From: JABFXC01 sp045804265
GTDB lineage: Bacteria > Gemmatimonadota > Gemmatimonadetes > Gemmatimonadales > Gemmatimonadaceae
DNA: 64,000 nucleotides
Assembly (NCBI GenBank): GCA_045804265.1
Contig: JBJMNK010000014.1
Location: 1 to 64,000 of the forward strand
Reading direction: 5' to 3'
Shown here: positions 1-7,748 of the stretch, one piece after another
How the letters are laid out: each line of letters begins with the position of its first letter
How positions within the stretch are numbered: position 1 is the stretch's first letter
Program-made: the position numbers and the translations under genes
The notes under the pieces: generated by a model
What the model saw: only the letters and a program-made list of their open reading frames with translations
Databases searched by the model: none
Told to the model about the DNA's origin: nothing

Positions 1-191
1 ATCTCGCCCACTTGCCCCCAGGTTTTTTTGGCCGTGGTGCAACGGCATCTGTTGACGTGCTGTCCTCGGTGTCTCGGTGTCTCGCAAGAATAAACTGTCA
101 CGACGCCGGACTGCTGAGGACAACGGCCGACATACGACGAAGCCAGCGGCTCGAATGACCTGGTCAGCAATAGTCCGCAGTCACCAAAGCT

Positions 192-989
192 TTACCCGCC
201 GTGACTCGCCAATAGCGGGAACGGATTGATCGGCGTCCCCCTCCACCAGTCGCGGATGTCGGAGACGCGGGCGAGGGCGAAGTGGAGGTGCGGGAGGTTC
301 GGCGGGGCGTTGCCGGTGGTGCCGACGTAGCCGATCACCTGGCCCTGCCTGACGGGCATGTCGTCAGTGAGGCCGTCGGCGTAGCGCTCGAGATGCGCGT
401 ACATGAGGATGAACTTCTCGGTCGCGTCGGTGGCGTAGATCATGTTGCCGCCATCCCTGCTCGAGAACTTGCGCAGGATCCGGCCATCGGCGGCGGCGAG
501 GATCGGCGTGTTCCGCGGCGCGGGGATGTCGAGCGCCTGGTGGCTGCGCGACCCGCCGCCGCGTGGCTCGGTGTAGCTGTCGCGAAGGTCGCGGGCGGCG
601 ATGCCCTGCACGGGGATGATCAGCTCCGACGCCAGTGTCGCGAGCTCGCTCGGTGTCGCCTCGACTTCGACGGTGTCGCGCCGACCCGTTCGTGTGGTTA
701 CCGGCGGCGAGTACGCCGCGACCTCGGCCTCGCTCGGTGGAGCGATCGAGTCGAGGGCGAAGGCGCGGCGCGCCGAGTCGCTCGACTGCCTGACGGCGGC
801 CGAGTCGCGGGCGAGCTGCGCCGAGGCGCGGGCGAGTGCGGCCGAGTCCGTGGGCTGACGGCTGGCGCGGCCGGCGCTGTCGAGATCGACGACCACTGCA
901 CCGGTCGCCGAGTCGCTGCCACTGTCGCTGACGACGACGCACGCGTTAGGCAGCAGCAACAGCGCAAGCACCACTCCGACGTGCCGCAT
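192..989 (-). CDS. M23 family metallopeptidase, lipoprotein
   Basis: Zinc peptidase of the LytM/M23 type, likely cutting peptidoglycan cross-links in the cell envelope. The 265-residue protein starts with a lipoprotein signal (MRHVGVVLALLLLPNACVVV) followed by an Ala/Asp/Ser-rich linker. The C-terminal M23 domain has the zinc ligands in HQALDIPAP (H...D) and PHLHFALA (HxH), plus the conserved GYVGTTGNAPP strand. The start was placed at the ATG just before the signal peptide; its ATG overlaps the stop codon of the upstream HAD gene (ATGA), so the two are probably translationally coupled. A second copy of this architecture lies at 61007-61630. Confidence 0.88.
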   Translation of the reverse strand: MRHVGVVLALLLLPNACVVVSDSGSDSATGAVVVDLDSAGRASRQPTDSAALARASAQLARDSAAVRQSSDSARRAFALDSIAPPSEAEVAAYSPPVTTRTGRRDTVEVEATPSELATLASELIIPVQGIAARDLRDSYTEPRGGGSRSHQALDIPAPRNTPILAAADGRILRKFSSRDGGNMIYATDATEKFILMYAHLERYADGLTDDMPVRQGQVIGYVGTTGNAPPNLPHLHFALARVSDIRDWWRGTPINPFPLLASHGG

Positions 990-1591
990 CAGAGGATGTC
1001 CCGCTCCTCGAGATCGAGGCGGAGCCGGGCGGCGTCGGTGAAGTGATGCGTCTCCCACCCCGCGGCCGCGGCCGGGACGAGGTTCTGCTGGCGGTCGTCG
1101 ACGAAGAGGACCGACGTGGGATCGGCGCCGGCGATCGCGGTCGCGCGTTCGAAGATCACATGCGACGGCTTGCGCACGCCGAGCCAGCACGAGGACAGGA
1201 ATGCCTCGAACAGCGGGTCGAGCCCGAACTTCGCGATGCGGTGCCGATTGAGCTCGTCGGCTTCGTTGTTGAGCGTCATCAGGGTCACGCGCCCACGGGC
1301 GGCGATCTCGCTCACGATCGAGATCGTACCGACGAACGGCTCGCTCTGGTCGAACATGAAAGCGATGAACTCCTCCTTCGTGAACGAGCGCGGCGCGAAG
1401 AACACCGCGCTGTCGAGGTACTCGTCGAGCGTTAGGCGGCCGATCTCCCAGTCGCCGACGAGCTCCTGGTGGCGGTGCTCGAACTCGTCGCCGAGGTCGA
1501 ACCGGTCGTCGGCACGCTCGCGCTGCTCACGGTCCCAGCCGTTCGAGCCGAGGACGCCGCCGATGTCGAAGAAGAGGTGGGTGAGGGCCAT
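989..1591 (-). CDS. HAD family hydrolase (HAD-IA, YihX-like)
   Basis: Haloacid-dehalogenase superfamily hydrolase of 200 residues. Motif I is LFFDIGGVL near the N terminus, the FDxGGVL form typical of YihX-like and epoxide-hydrolase-N-terminal HADs, in which the second acidic residue of DxD is Gly. Motif II is probably TLMTLNNEAD, the motif III lysine sits in GVRKPSHVIFERA, and motif IV is VLFVDDRQQNL. Substrate cannot be read from sequence, small sugar or nucleotide phosphates being usual. ATG at 1591 is preferred over an upstream in-frame GTG/ATG because homologues begin a few residues before motif I. It overlaps the next gene (M23) by 1 nt. Confidence 0.85.
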   Translation of the reverse strand: MALTHLFFDIGGVLGSNGWDREQRERADDRFDLGDEFEHRHQELVGDWEIGRLTLDEYLDSAVFFAPRSFTKEEFIAFMFDQSEPFVGTISIVSEIAARGRVTLMTLNNEADELNRHRIAKFGLDPLFEAFLSSCWLGVRKPSHVIFERATAIAGADPTSVLFVDDRQQNLVPAAAAGWETHHFTDAARLRLDLEERDIL

Positions 1592-1617
1592 GTCGGGGTC
1601 GCTATCTTTCAAGGATC

Positions 1618-3096
1618 ATGCGCGCCTTCGTCGTCTCGCTCCAGCTGCTGCCGTTCGTCCTGTCGTTCCTGCGAGATCGCCGGCGCTGGATCGTCGCCGG
1701 CGCGCCCCTGGTGCGCTCGGACACCTTTCACCAGCGGCGTGCCGACCGGCTGGTCGCCCTAATTGCGGGGCTTGGCCCCACCTTCGTCAAGCTGGCGCAG
1801 GTCATCGGCACCCGGGCCGACCTCGTGCCCGAGCCGTATCTGAGTGCGCTCGGCCGACTCCACGACCAGGTGCCACCGGTGTCGTACGAGGAGGTCGAGG
1901 GCACCATCCGCGAGAGCTACGGCGCGCCGGTGGAGACGCTGTTCGAGACCTTCGATCGCGTGCCGATCGCCGCCGCATCGCTCGGCCAGGTGCATCGCGC
2001 GACGCTGGGCGGGCGGGACGTGGTGGTGAAGGTGCTGCGTCCACACGTCGAGGAGATGGTCGCGGTGGACGTGCGCGCGTCGTCGCGGATCCTCGCCACG
2101 GTGGCGAAGCACTGGCCGAACCGGCACGTGATCGCCCTGCAGGGGGCGATCGCCGAGTTCTCGGTGCGGGTCGGCGACGAGCTCGATTTCCGGAAGGAAG
2201 CCGCGGTCGCCGACGAGATCCGCGCCAACTTCACTGCGAACAAGAAAGTGATCGTTCCCGCGGTGCATCACGAGATGACGCGGCAGCGCGTGCTCGTCCT
2301 CGACTACGTCGATGGGCGCCGCATCGACATGCTCGGCGACTGGATCGCGACGGGCAAGGTGCGCGGCACCGACGTCGTCGCGACGGTGAGGGAGATGTAC
2401 ATCCAGATGATGCTGATCGACGGGCTCTTTCACGCCGATCCGCATCCGGGGAACCTGATGGTCGCGCCTGACGGGCGACTGGTGCTGCTCGACTTCGGGA
2501 TGGCGGTTCGCGTCCCGCGCGAGCAGCGGCTGCGCCTCGTCGAGACCGTGTTCGCGGCGATCCGCGGCGACGTCGAGCAGATCGTCGCCGGCTTCGAATC
2601 GTTAGGCGTGGTGCTCCCCGGCTCCGATCGCGAGGCGATCATTCACCTCGTTCGCAAGCTGCTCGTGATCGCCGGCGAGCGGTCGGTGACGCGCGAGCGA
2701 CTCGAGCGGCTGCTGGCCGATCGCGTACTGGCCGAGATCTTCGAGGCACCCATCGTCCTGCCGAGCGACCTGGTTTATTTCGCGCGGACCGCGTCGCTGA
2801 TCGAGGGGCTGGGGACTCGTTATGATCCGCACTTCAACGCGATCGAGTTCGCCGGTCCGATCGCGCTCAAGCTGCGCGGGCGGATCATGGCGTCGCTGCG
2901 AGGCACGATGCCCGTCAGATCGACCGGCGACTGGGTGGTGGAGATCAGCGGGTTGCTCGGCGACGTGGCGGCGGTGGTGCAGCGTGCCGGGAAGGAGATC
3001 GCGACGCTCGTCGGGTCGTCGCTCGTCGGTTCGTCGCGCACTGGGTCGGTATCGACACGGCGACGAGAGATGAGAGAGACTCCGATGGAGAGATGA
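1618..3096 (+). CDS. ABC1/UbiB-family atypical kinase
   Basis: UbiB/ADCK-like protein of 492 residues, a family with an atypical protein-kinase fold that supports ubiquinone or other isoprenoid lipid metabolism at the membrane. Visible motifs in order: the N-terminal extension signature GPTFVKLAQVIGTRADL (the usual KxGQ reads KLAQ here), the alanine-rich nucleotide loop AAASLGQVHRA, the ATP-binding lysine in VVVKVLRP, the ExD-type DFRKEA, the catalytic HADPHPGNLM and the metal-binding LLDFGMA. It lacks an obvious C-terminal pair of membrane helices. Divergent from the HAD gene with a 26-bp gap, so their promoters must overlap or lie inside the neighbours. Confidence 0.9.
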   Translation: MRAFVVSLQLLPFVLSFLRDRRRWIVAGAPLVRSDTFHQRRADRLVALIAGLGPTFVKLAQVIGTRADLVPEPYLSALGRLHDQVPPVSYEEVEGTIRESYGAPVETLFETFDRVPIAAASLGQVHRATLGGRDVVVKVLRPHVEEMVAVDVRASSRILATVAKHWPNRHVIALQGAIAEFSVRVGDELDFRKEAAVADEIRANFTANKKVIVPAVHHEMTRQRVLVLDYVDGRRIDMLGDWIATGKVRGTDVVATVREMYIQMMLIDGLFHADPHPGNLMVAPDGRLVLLDFGMAVRVPREQRLRLVETVFAAIRGDVEQIVAGFESLGVVLPGSDREAIIHLVRKLLVIAGERSVTRERLERLLADRVLAEIFEAPIVLPSDLVYFARTASLIEGLGTRYDPHFNAIEFAGPIALKLRGRIMASLRGTMPVRSTGDWVVEISGLLGDVAAVVQRAGKEIATLVGSSLVGSSRTGSVSTRRREMRETPMER

Positions 3097-3137
3097 GAGT
3101 GGAGAGAAGCCGCCTGGCGGAACGGCGACGGCGGGTG

Positions 3138-3650
3138 TCAGGGTTCGCGCAGCGGGGCAGTCCTTCCGCTGTACGGTGAAGGACCGCGAGCTAGCGGCGC
3201 CATCCCAAGAGCTGGACGCATTCGCGCCGATGCGGCGTCAGGCGGGTGCGGGGTAATCAATGTGAACGGCGCGGTCAGCCGCGCGAAGACGGCGAGGTCG
3301 AGATGCGCCCGCGCGACGATTGCGAGCGCGACGCACTCGGTCGTTCGAGTGAGATGCTCGCGCCGGCCGGGCGGGCGCAGCAGCCGCTGTCCTTCGCGGC
3401 AGCCGAAGTGATGGAGCTCGGTCGCGAGCTGGTCCCGCGCCCGCCAGACCGACCACCAGTGGATGCTGCCTAACGCGCACGCGAGGGCGGCGCAATCGAA
3501 GGCCGTCGCGGCGCCGGGTGGATGGTGGTCGACTGCTCGGAGCCATTCGCCGAGGCCGAGCCGGTGCAGCTCGTCGAAGAACCCCCGCACGCCGGAGTCG
3601 TCGTAGCCGGAGGTCGCATCAAGGGTGGTGGCGGACCAGTCCTGACTCAT
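3138..3650 (-). CDS. Hypothetical protein
   Basis: I do not recognise this protein. From the ATG at 3650 it has 170 residues with a Trp/His/Arg-rich central part (GSIHWWSVWRARDQLATE) and a Pro/Arg-rich tail. Codon use matches the neighbouring genes, and the frame stays open upstream to 3734, so the start could be up to 28 codons earlier. No signal peptide or membrane segment is visible. It is convergent with the UbiB-like gene. A real but lineage-restricted gene is likely; a spurious frame in high-GC DNA cannot be excluded. Confidence 0.5.
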   Translation of the reverse strand: MSQDWSATTLDATSGYDDSGVRGFFDELHRLGLGEWLRAVDHHPPGAATAFDCAALACALGSIHWWSVWRARDQLATELHHFGCREGQRLLRPPGRREHLTRTTECVALAIVARAHLDLAVFARLTAPFTLITPHPPDAASARMRPALGMAPLARGPSPYSGRTAPLREP

Positions 3651-3774
3651 GCGCGAAAGTTCTCGCGCTCCCCATGAAGGAGGCACAAGCGTCGACCCGC
3701 TCCGCACAAGAGTTTCGCAAGGAATGCAGCGCAAATCCAGCGTGCCCGGCGCCCGGCTCGAACGTTAGGCGGGC

Positions 3775-4914
3775 CTACTCGAGCGGAACCTCCTCCGCGC
3801 CCGGGACGGTGAAGACGAAACGGCTTCCACCGCCCTCGCGCGGCTCGTAGCGGAGCGACCCGCCCTGCACCTCGGCGAGCCGGCGGGCGATGGAGAGGCC
3901 GAGCCCGGCGCCGCGCACGCCGTCGGGGACGATCGATCCGCGGCGGAACGGCTCGAAGACGCGCTCGCGTTCGTCGTCGGGGATGCCGGGACCCGTGTCC
4001 TCCACCGCGAACTCGAGCCAGTCGCCGCGGCGACCGGCGCGTATCACGATGGCGCTCAGCGCCGGTGAATACTTCGACGCGTTCTCGAGCAGGTTCGTCA
4101 GCACCCGCAGCGCGTGCGAGAAGTCGAAGCGGCCAACGAGTATCGCGCCGTCGGGAAGCTCGACGTCGACGATCCGGCCCTGCAGCGCGACCTGCGTCCG
4201 CTGCAGTGCGGCCCCGATGACGTCGTCGGCCGTGTTGAGTGCCGTGTCGAGCGGGAGAGCGCCGGCGTCGAGCTGCGACATCTCGAGCAGGTCGTCCACG
4301 AGATGACTGAGGCGGTCGGCTTCCGCTTCGATGATCTCGGCGCGCTCGGTGTTGGCGCCGCCGACGATCTCGTGGGCGATGCCCTTGATCGTCGTCAGCG
4401 GCGTGCGCAGGTCGTGCGACACCGCCGCGAGCAATGCGTCCTTGAGCCGGTCGGCGCGGCGCAGGACCTCGGCCTCGTCGCGCACCTTCGCCAGTCGAGA
4501 GATCTCGTCGGCACGAGCGCGCGCCGTCTCGGCTTCACGGCGCAGCCGCTCGAGGAGCTGCGCGGCGACGATGCCCGTGACGAGGAAGGTCACGAGGACG
4601 AGCCAGTCGAGTGGATCCGCGACGATGATGGTGCCGAATGGCGGCAGGAAGAAGTAGTCGAAGGCGAGAAAGGAGAGGAGCGCGAGCGAAATGCCGACGC
4701 GTCGTCCGGCCGCCGCGCTGCCTCCGAGCACGACGAGCACGAACACCAGCGCGACGTGCGCCTTGTCGAGCCGCCCGCGGAAGTGATGAAGCAGCGCGGT
4801 CGCCACGAGCAGTGCGCCGAGCCAGAGCGCCCAGTCGCGCAACCCGACGCTGCGGCGGGGCGGCGCGGTCGTCGCGCCGCCGTCAGCCGTTAGGCTCGAA
4901 TCGGTAGCCGACAC
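3775..4914 (-). CDS. KdpD-like sensor histidine kinase (N-terminally short)
   Basis: Membrane sensor kinase matching only the C-terminal half of KdpD: the four-helix DUF4118-type membrane region (about residues 20-120, including the characteristic LAFDYFFLPPFGT), then a coiled coil, HisKA with phospho-acceptor in VSHDLRTPLTTIKG, and HATPase_c with LLENASKYSP, DTGPGIP and GLGLSIARRL. The cytosolic KdpD and USP domains that precede the membrane region in E. coli KdpD are absent, so input must come through the membrane or GAF-less cytosolic linker. Start is uncertain: GTG at 4914 overlaps the upstream regulator by 32 nt, while ATG 4983 and GTG 4989 give longer overlaps. Third gene of the kimA operon. 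Confidence 0.85.
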   Translation of the reverse strand: MSATDSSLTADGGATTAPPRRSVGLRDWALWLGALLVATALLHHFRGRLDKAHVALVFVLVVLGGSAAAGRRVGISLALLSFLAFDYFFLPPFGTIIVADPLDWLVLVTFLVTGIVAAQLLERLRREAETARARADEISRLAKVRDEAEVLRRADRLKDALLAAVSHDLRTPLTTIKGIAHEIVGGANTERAEIIEAEADRLSHLVDDLLEMSQLDAGALPLDTALNTADDVIGAALQRTQVALQGRIVDVELPDGAILVGRFDFSHALRVLTNLLENASKYSPALSAIVIRAGRRGDWLEFAVEDTGPGIPDDERERVFEPFRRGSIVPDGVRGAGLGLSIARRLAEVQGGSLRYEPREGGGSRFVFTVPGAEEVPLE

Positions 4915-5584
4915 CGGGCTCGGTGCGAATGAGGCGAGGACGGATCGGATCGCGCTCGAGTTTCCGGCGGAGTTGGCCGACATAGACACGAAGGTACTGC
5001 TGCGCGTCGCCGGCCGATCCGCCCCACACCTTCCGGAAGAGCTGATTGTGCGTGAGCGTCTTCCCGGAGCTGCCGAGGAAGGCGCGCAGCAGCCCCCACT
5101 CGGTCGGGGTGAGGTGCACTTCCTCCTGCGCGCGCGTCACCACGCGACGCGTGAGGTCCACTTCGAGATCGCCGAGGACGAGACGGGCCGGCGTCGGCGC
5201 CGACACCGACGCGCGGCGCAGCTGCGCCCGCACGCGCGCCTGCAGCTCGAGCGTGCCGAAGGGCTTCGTCATGTAGTCGTCGGCGCCGCCGTCGAGGAGC
5301 GCTGCCTTCTCCCGCTCGCCGTGCCGCGCCGAGAGCACGATGATCGGCGCCGGGGTGAAGCTGCGCAGGTCGCGACAGACCTCGAGTCCATCCATGTCGG
5401 GCAGCCCGAGGTCGAGGATGATCAGCGCCGGCTGCTCGGCGGCGGCGAGGTCCATCCCGGCGCGCGCCGACGAGGCCTCGAGGACGCGGGTGGCGATCCC
5501 GCTCAGCGCGTTGCGGACCACGCGCCGGATCTGCGGCTCGTCGTCGATGACGAGGACCGCGTTGGCCAGCGAGGCGTCGCTCAC
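4883..5584 (-). CDS. KdpE-like OmpR-family response regulator
   Basis: Two-component regulator of 233 residues. The receiver domain has the acidic pair VIDDEP, phospho-acceptor Asp in LDLGLPDMDG, Thr/Ser in IVLSAR and Lys in YMTKPFG. The C-terminal winged-helix DNA-binding domain ends in the KdpE-like RRKLERDP...GVGYRFEPNG. It starts at a GTG (5584) only 15 nt after the kimA-like stop and overlaps the kinase gene downstream, so the three form one operon. In known bacteria KdpE controls kdpFABC; no Kdp ATPase gene is present here, so the neighbouring KimA-type transporter is the obvious target (inference). Confidence 0.92.
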   Translation of the reverse strand: MSDASLANAVLVIDDEPQIRRVVRNALSGIATRVLEASSARAGMDLAAAEQPALIILDLGLPDMDGLEVCRDLRSFTPAPIIVLSARHGEREKAALLDGGADDYMTKPFGTLELQARVRAQLRRASVSAPTPARLVLGDLEVDLTRRVVTRAQEEVHLTPTEWGLLRAFLGSSGKTLTHNQLFRKVWGGSAGDAQQYLRVYVGQLRRKLERDPIRPRLIRTEPGVGYRFEPNG

Positions 5585-5599
5585 GGCGAGCGCCGCGCG

Positions 5600-7624
5600 T
5601 CAGGCGCGCCTGACGCGGCGAACGTCGGGCGCGTTAGGCGCATCCCGAGCCGCGGCGAGTGGCGCGGCTTCGAGCGGCGTCGCCGCCGGCTCGTCGGGCT
5701 CGAAGTCCATCGCGGCAAGGTCGCCGTCATAATCGGCCAGGTCACGCAGGCGGTAAGCATGGCCGACGAGATAGGGGACCGCAACCACGACGACGTTCGG
5801 CTTGAACATGAACGCGGTGCGAATGTAGAGCGCGGTCTTGTTGTGGAGGAAGTGCTCCCACCACCGCTTCGGCACGATCTCCGGCACGACGACCGTCACC
5901 AGCTCGCCGGGTGCGAGCATGCGCAGGCTGTCGACGTACTCGACCAGCGGGCGGAGGATCGAGCGGTATGGCGACGGCAGCACGACGAGCGGCACGCCGA
6001 TGTCCCACTCCTCCCAGCGCTCTTCGACCTGCGCCGTGGCGCGCTTGTCGATCTCGATGTACACCGCGACGACTTCATCCGAGATCGTCGTCGCGTACAT
6101 CAGTGCGCCCGCGGTCGCCTTGGTGATTCCATTCACCGGGACGACGACGGTGTGATGCAGCGGCAGGATCGGACTCTGTCCCGTGAAGGCGATGTCGCGC
6201 GCGAACGCCTCGTAGTGCTGATGGATCCTCACCAGCGCGAGGATGATCGCCGGGATGATGACGCAGACGATCCACCCGCCCTCCGTGAACTTCGTCACCA
6301 CCTGCACGAGCGCGACGAGTCCCGTCGCAACGGCACCCAACCCGTTGAGCGTCGCGCGGCGGCGCCAACCCTCGTCGCGCGCGCGCCACCAGTGCATCAC
6401 CATTCCCGACTGCGACAGCGAGAAACAGACGAAGACGCCGATCGCATAGAGCGGGACGAGGCGCGCCGTGTCGCCGTGAAAGATGATGACGAGCAATATC
6501 GCGACCAGCGCGAGCGTCACGATGCCGTTCGAGAACGCCAGCCTGTCGCCGCGGGCCGAGAACTGGCGCGGCATGTAGCGATCGTTGGCGAGGATCCCGG
6601 CGAGGCGTGGGAAGTCGGCGAACGCGGTGTTCGCCGCGAGCACCAGCACGGCGAAGGTGCTGTACTGCAGCGCGAAGTATGCAGCCCCACCGCCGAAGAT
6701 GTGGCGCCCGAGCAGCGAGAGGACCGTCTGGTCGGTGGTCGGCATCACGTGGTAGTGGCGCGCGAGCGCGGACACGCCAAGGAAGAACACGGCGAGGATC
6801 GACACCATCCATGTCAGCGTGCGAGACGCGTTGAGCGGCGCAGGCTGCTTGAACGCCTGGATCCCATTCGAGATCGCCTCGGTTCCGGTCATCGCCGCGC
6901 ACCCTTCGGCGAATCCGCGGAGCAGCAGGTAGAACATTGCGAAGCCGGTGATGGCTCCCGTACGTGCCGCCTGCCGCGCCGACACCGGATCGACGTTGAG
7001 GGGGCCGGCCGGCGTCGCGAGCTCATGACCGCTCAGCGCGCGAAAGGCGCCGATGCCGATGAGCGCGAGCATCATGATGATGAACGCATACGTCGGGACG
7101 CTGAACGCCGCCCCCGACTCGCGCACGCCGCGGAGGTTCACGACCGTCAACAGCACGATCGACAGCACACCGATCGTCACCGCGTGGGGAGCGAGACCGT
7201 GGTACGCCGACGTCATCGCCGCGACCCCGGACGAGATGCTCACCGCGACGGTGAGGATGTAGTCGGTGAGGAGCGCAGCCGCGGCGACGAGCCCGGGTGC
7301 GACGCCGAGATTCTCCCTCGCGACGGTGTACGACCCTCCGCCGTTAGGGTAGGCGAAGATCGTCTGTCGATATGACAAGCCGACGAGGACGAGCAGGCCG
7401 ACGATGATCGCCGAGATCGGCACGACATAGCCGATCGCCGCCGCGCCGATTGTACCGCCGACGACGAAGAGGATCTGGTCCGTCGCGTACGCAACCGAGG
7501 AGATCGCGTCGGAGGAGAGCACCGCGAGCGCGGTCTTCTTGTTCAGTCGCTCGTGCTCGAGTCGCTCACTCGGCAGCGGCCGGCCGAAGAGCACGTGCTT
7601 GAGCTGGCGGTAGGGATTGGGCAT
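5600..7624 (-). CDS. KimA-like (YdaO-type) APC-superfamily potassium transporter
   Basis: APC-superfamily permease of 674 residues with about 12 membrane helices and a roughly 150-residue soluble C-terminal region. The N terminus (PNPYRQLKHVLFGRPL, then LSSDAISSVAYATDQI) closely follows Bacillus KimA/YdaO, a high-affinity proton-coupled K+ importer, rather than classical amino-acid permeases. The start at ATG 7624 fits the KimA N terminus and trims 19 codons from the longest frame. First gene of an operon with KdpE/KdpD-like genes. Upstream lies a direct repeat (7704-7723) likely bound by the regulator. In Bacillus the gene is under a c-di-AMP riboswitch; I see none here. A general amino-acid permease remains possible. 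Confidence 0.85.
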   Translation of the reverse strand: MPNPYRQLKHVLFGRPLPSERLEHERLNKKTALAVLSSDAISSVAYATDQILFVVGGTIGAAAIGYVVPISAIIVGLLVLVGLSYRQTIFAYPNGGGSYTVARENLGVAPGLVAAAALLTDYILTVAVSISSGVAAMTSAYHGLAPHAVTIGVLSIVLLTVVNLRGVRESGAAFSVPTYAFIIMMLALIGIGAFRALSGHELATPAGPLNVDPVSARQAARTGAITGFAMFYLLLRGFAEGCAAMTGTEAISNGIQAFKQPAPLNASRTLTWMVSILAVFFLGVSALARHYHVMPTTDQTVLSLLGRHIFGGGAAYFALQYSTFAVLVLAANTAFADFPRLAGILANDRYMPRQFSARGDRLAFSNGIVTLALVAILLVIIFHGDTARLVPLYAIGVFVCFSLSQSGMVMHWWRARDEGWRRRATLNGLGAVATGLVALVQVVTKFTEGGWIVCVIIPAIILALVRIHQHYEAFARDIAFTGQSPILPLHHTVVVPVNGITKATAGALMYATTISDEVVAVYIEIDKRATAQVEERWEEWDIGVPLVVLPSPYRSILRPLVEYVDSLRMLAPGELVTVVVPEIVPKRWWEHFLHNKTALYIRTAFMFKPNVVVVAVPYLVGHAYRLRDLADYDGDLAAMDFEPDEPAATPLEAAPLAAARDAPNAPDVRRVRRA

Positions 7625-7688
7625 GGCGGATCTGACCGGGCGGCAAGGCGGCGACCGGCCATCGATCGTCGCTCCGCCCATTGATGCA

Positions 7689-7723
7689 GTCTAGCCGCGC
7701 AGCCACAAGGATTTCACAAGGAT
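7689..7723 (-). promoter_or_regulatory. Candidate promoter and OmpR/KdpE-type operator of the kimA operon
   Basis: Two exact copies of CACAAGGAT (7704-7712 and 7715-7723), 11 bp apart start to start, read on the minus strand as ATCCTTGTG direct repeats. A -10-like TAGACT (minus strand, 7694-7689) lies on the downstream side, so the repeats cover the -35 position. Tandem sites phased by one helical turn are the usual binding mode of OmpR/PhoB/KdpE dimers. The site is about 80-100 bp upstream of the kimA-like start. Binding is inferred. Confidence 0.6.
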
Positions 7724-7748
7724 CAACGCCTACGGCGCCCCGGTTGCG

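Noticed and set aside
1..191. TTGACG at 52 and ATAAAC at about 90 as a promoter
   Set aside because: Spacing is over 30 bp and no plus-strand gene follows; the segment lies downstream of the minus-strand M23 gene. Nothing else seen here.
4973..7375. 800-residue open frame on the plus strand
   Set aside because: Arg/His/Asp/Glu-rich antisense shadow of the kimA and regulator genes; no domain and no start signal.
7625..7748. c-di-AMP (ydaO) riboswitch upstream of the KimA-like gene
   Set aside because: The region lacks the conserved ydaO core; the short gap fits only a promoter and operator.
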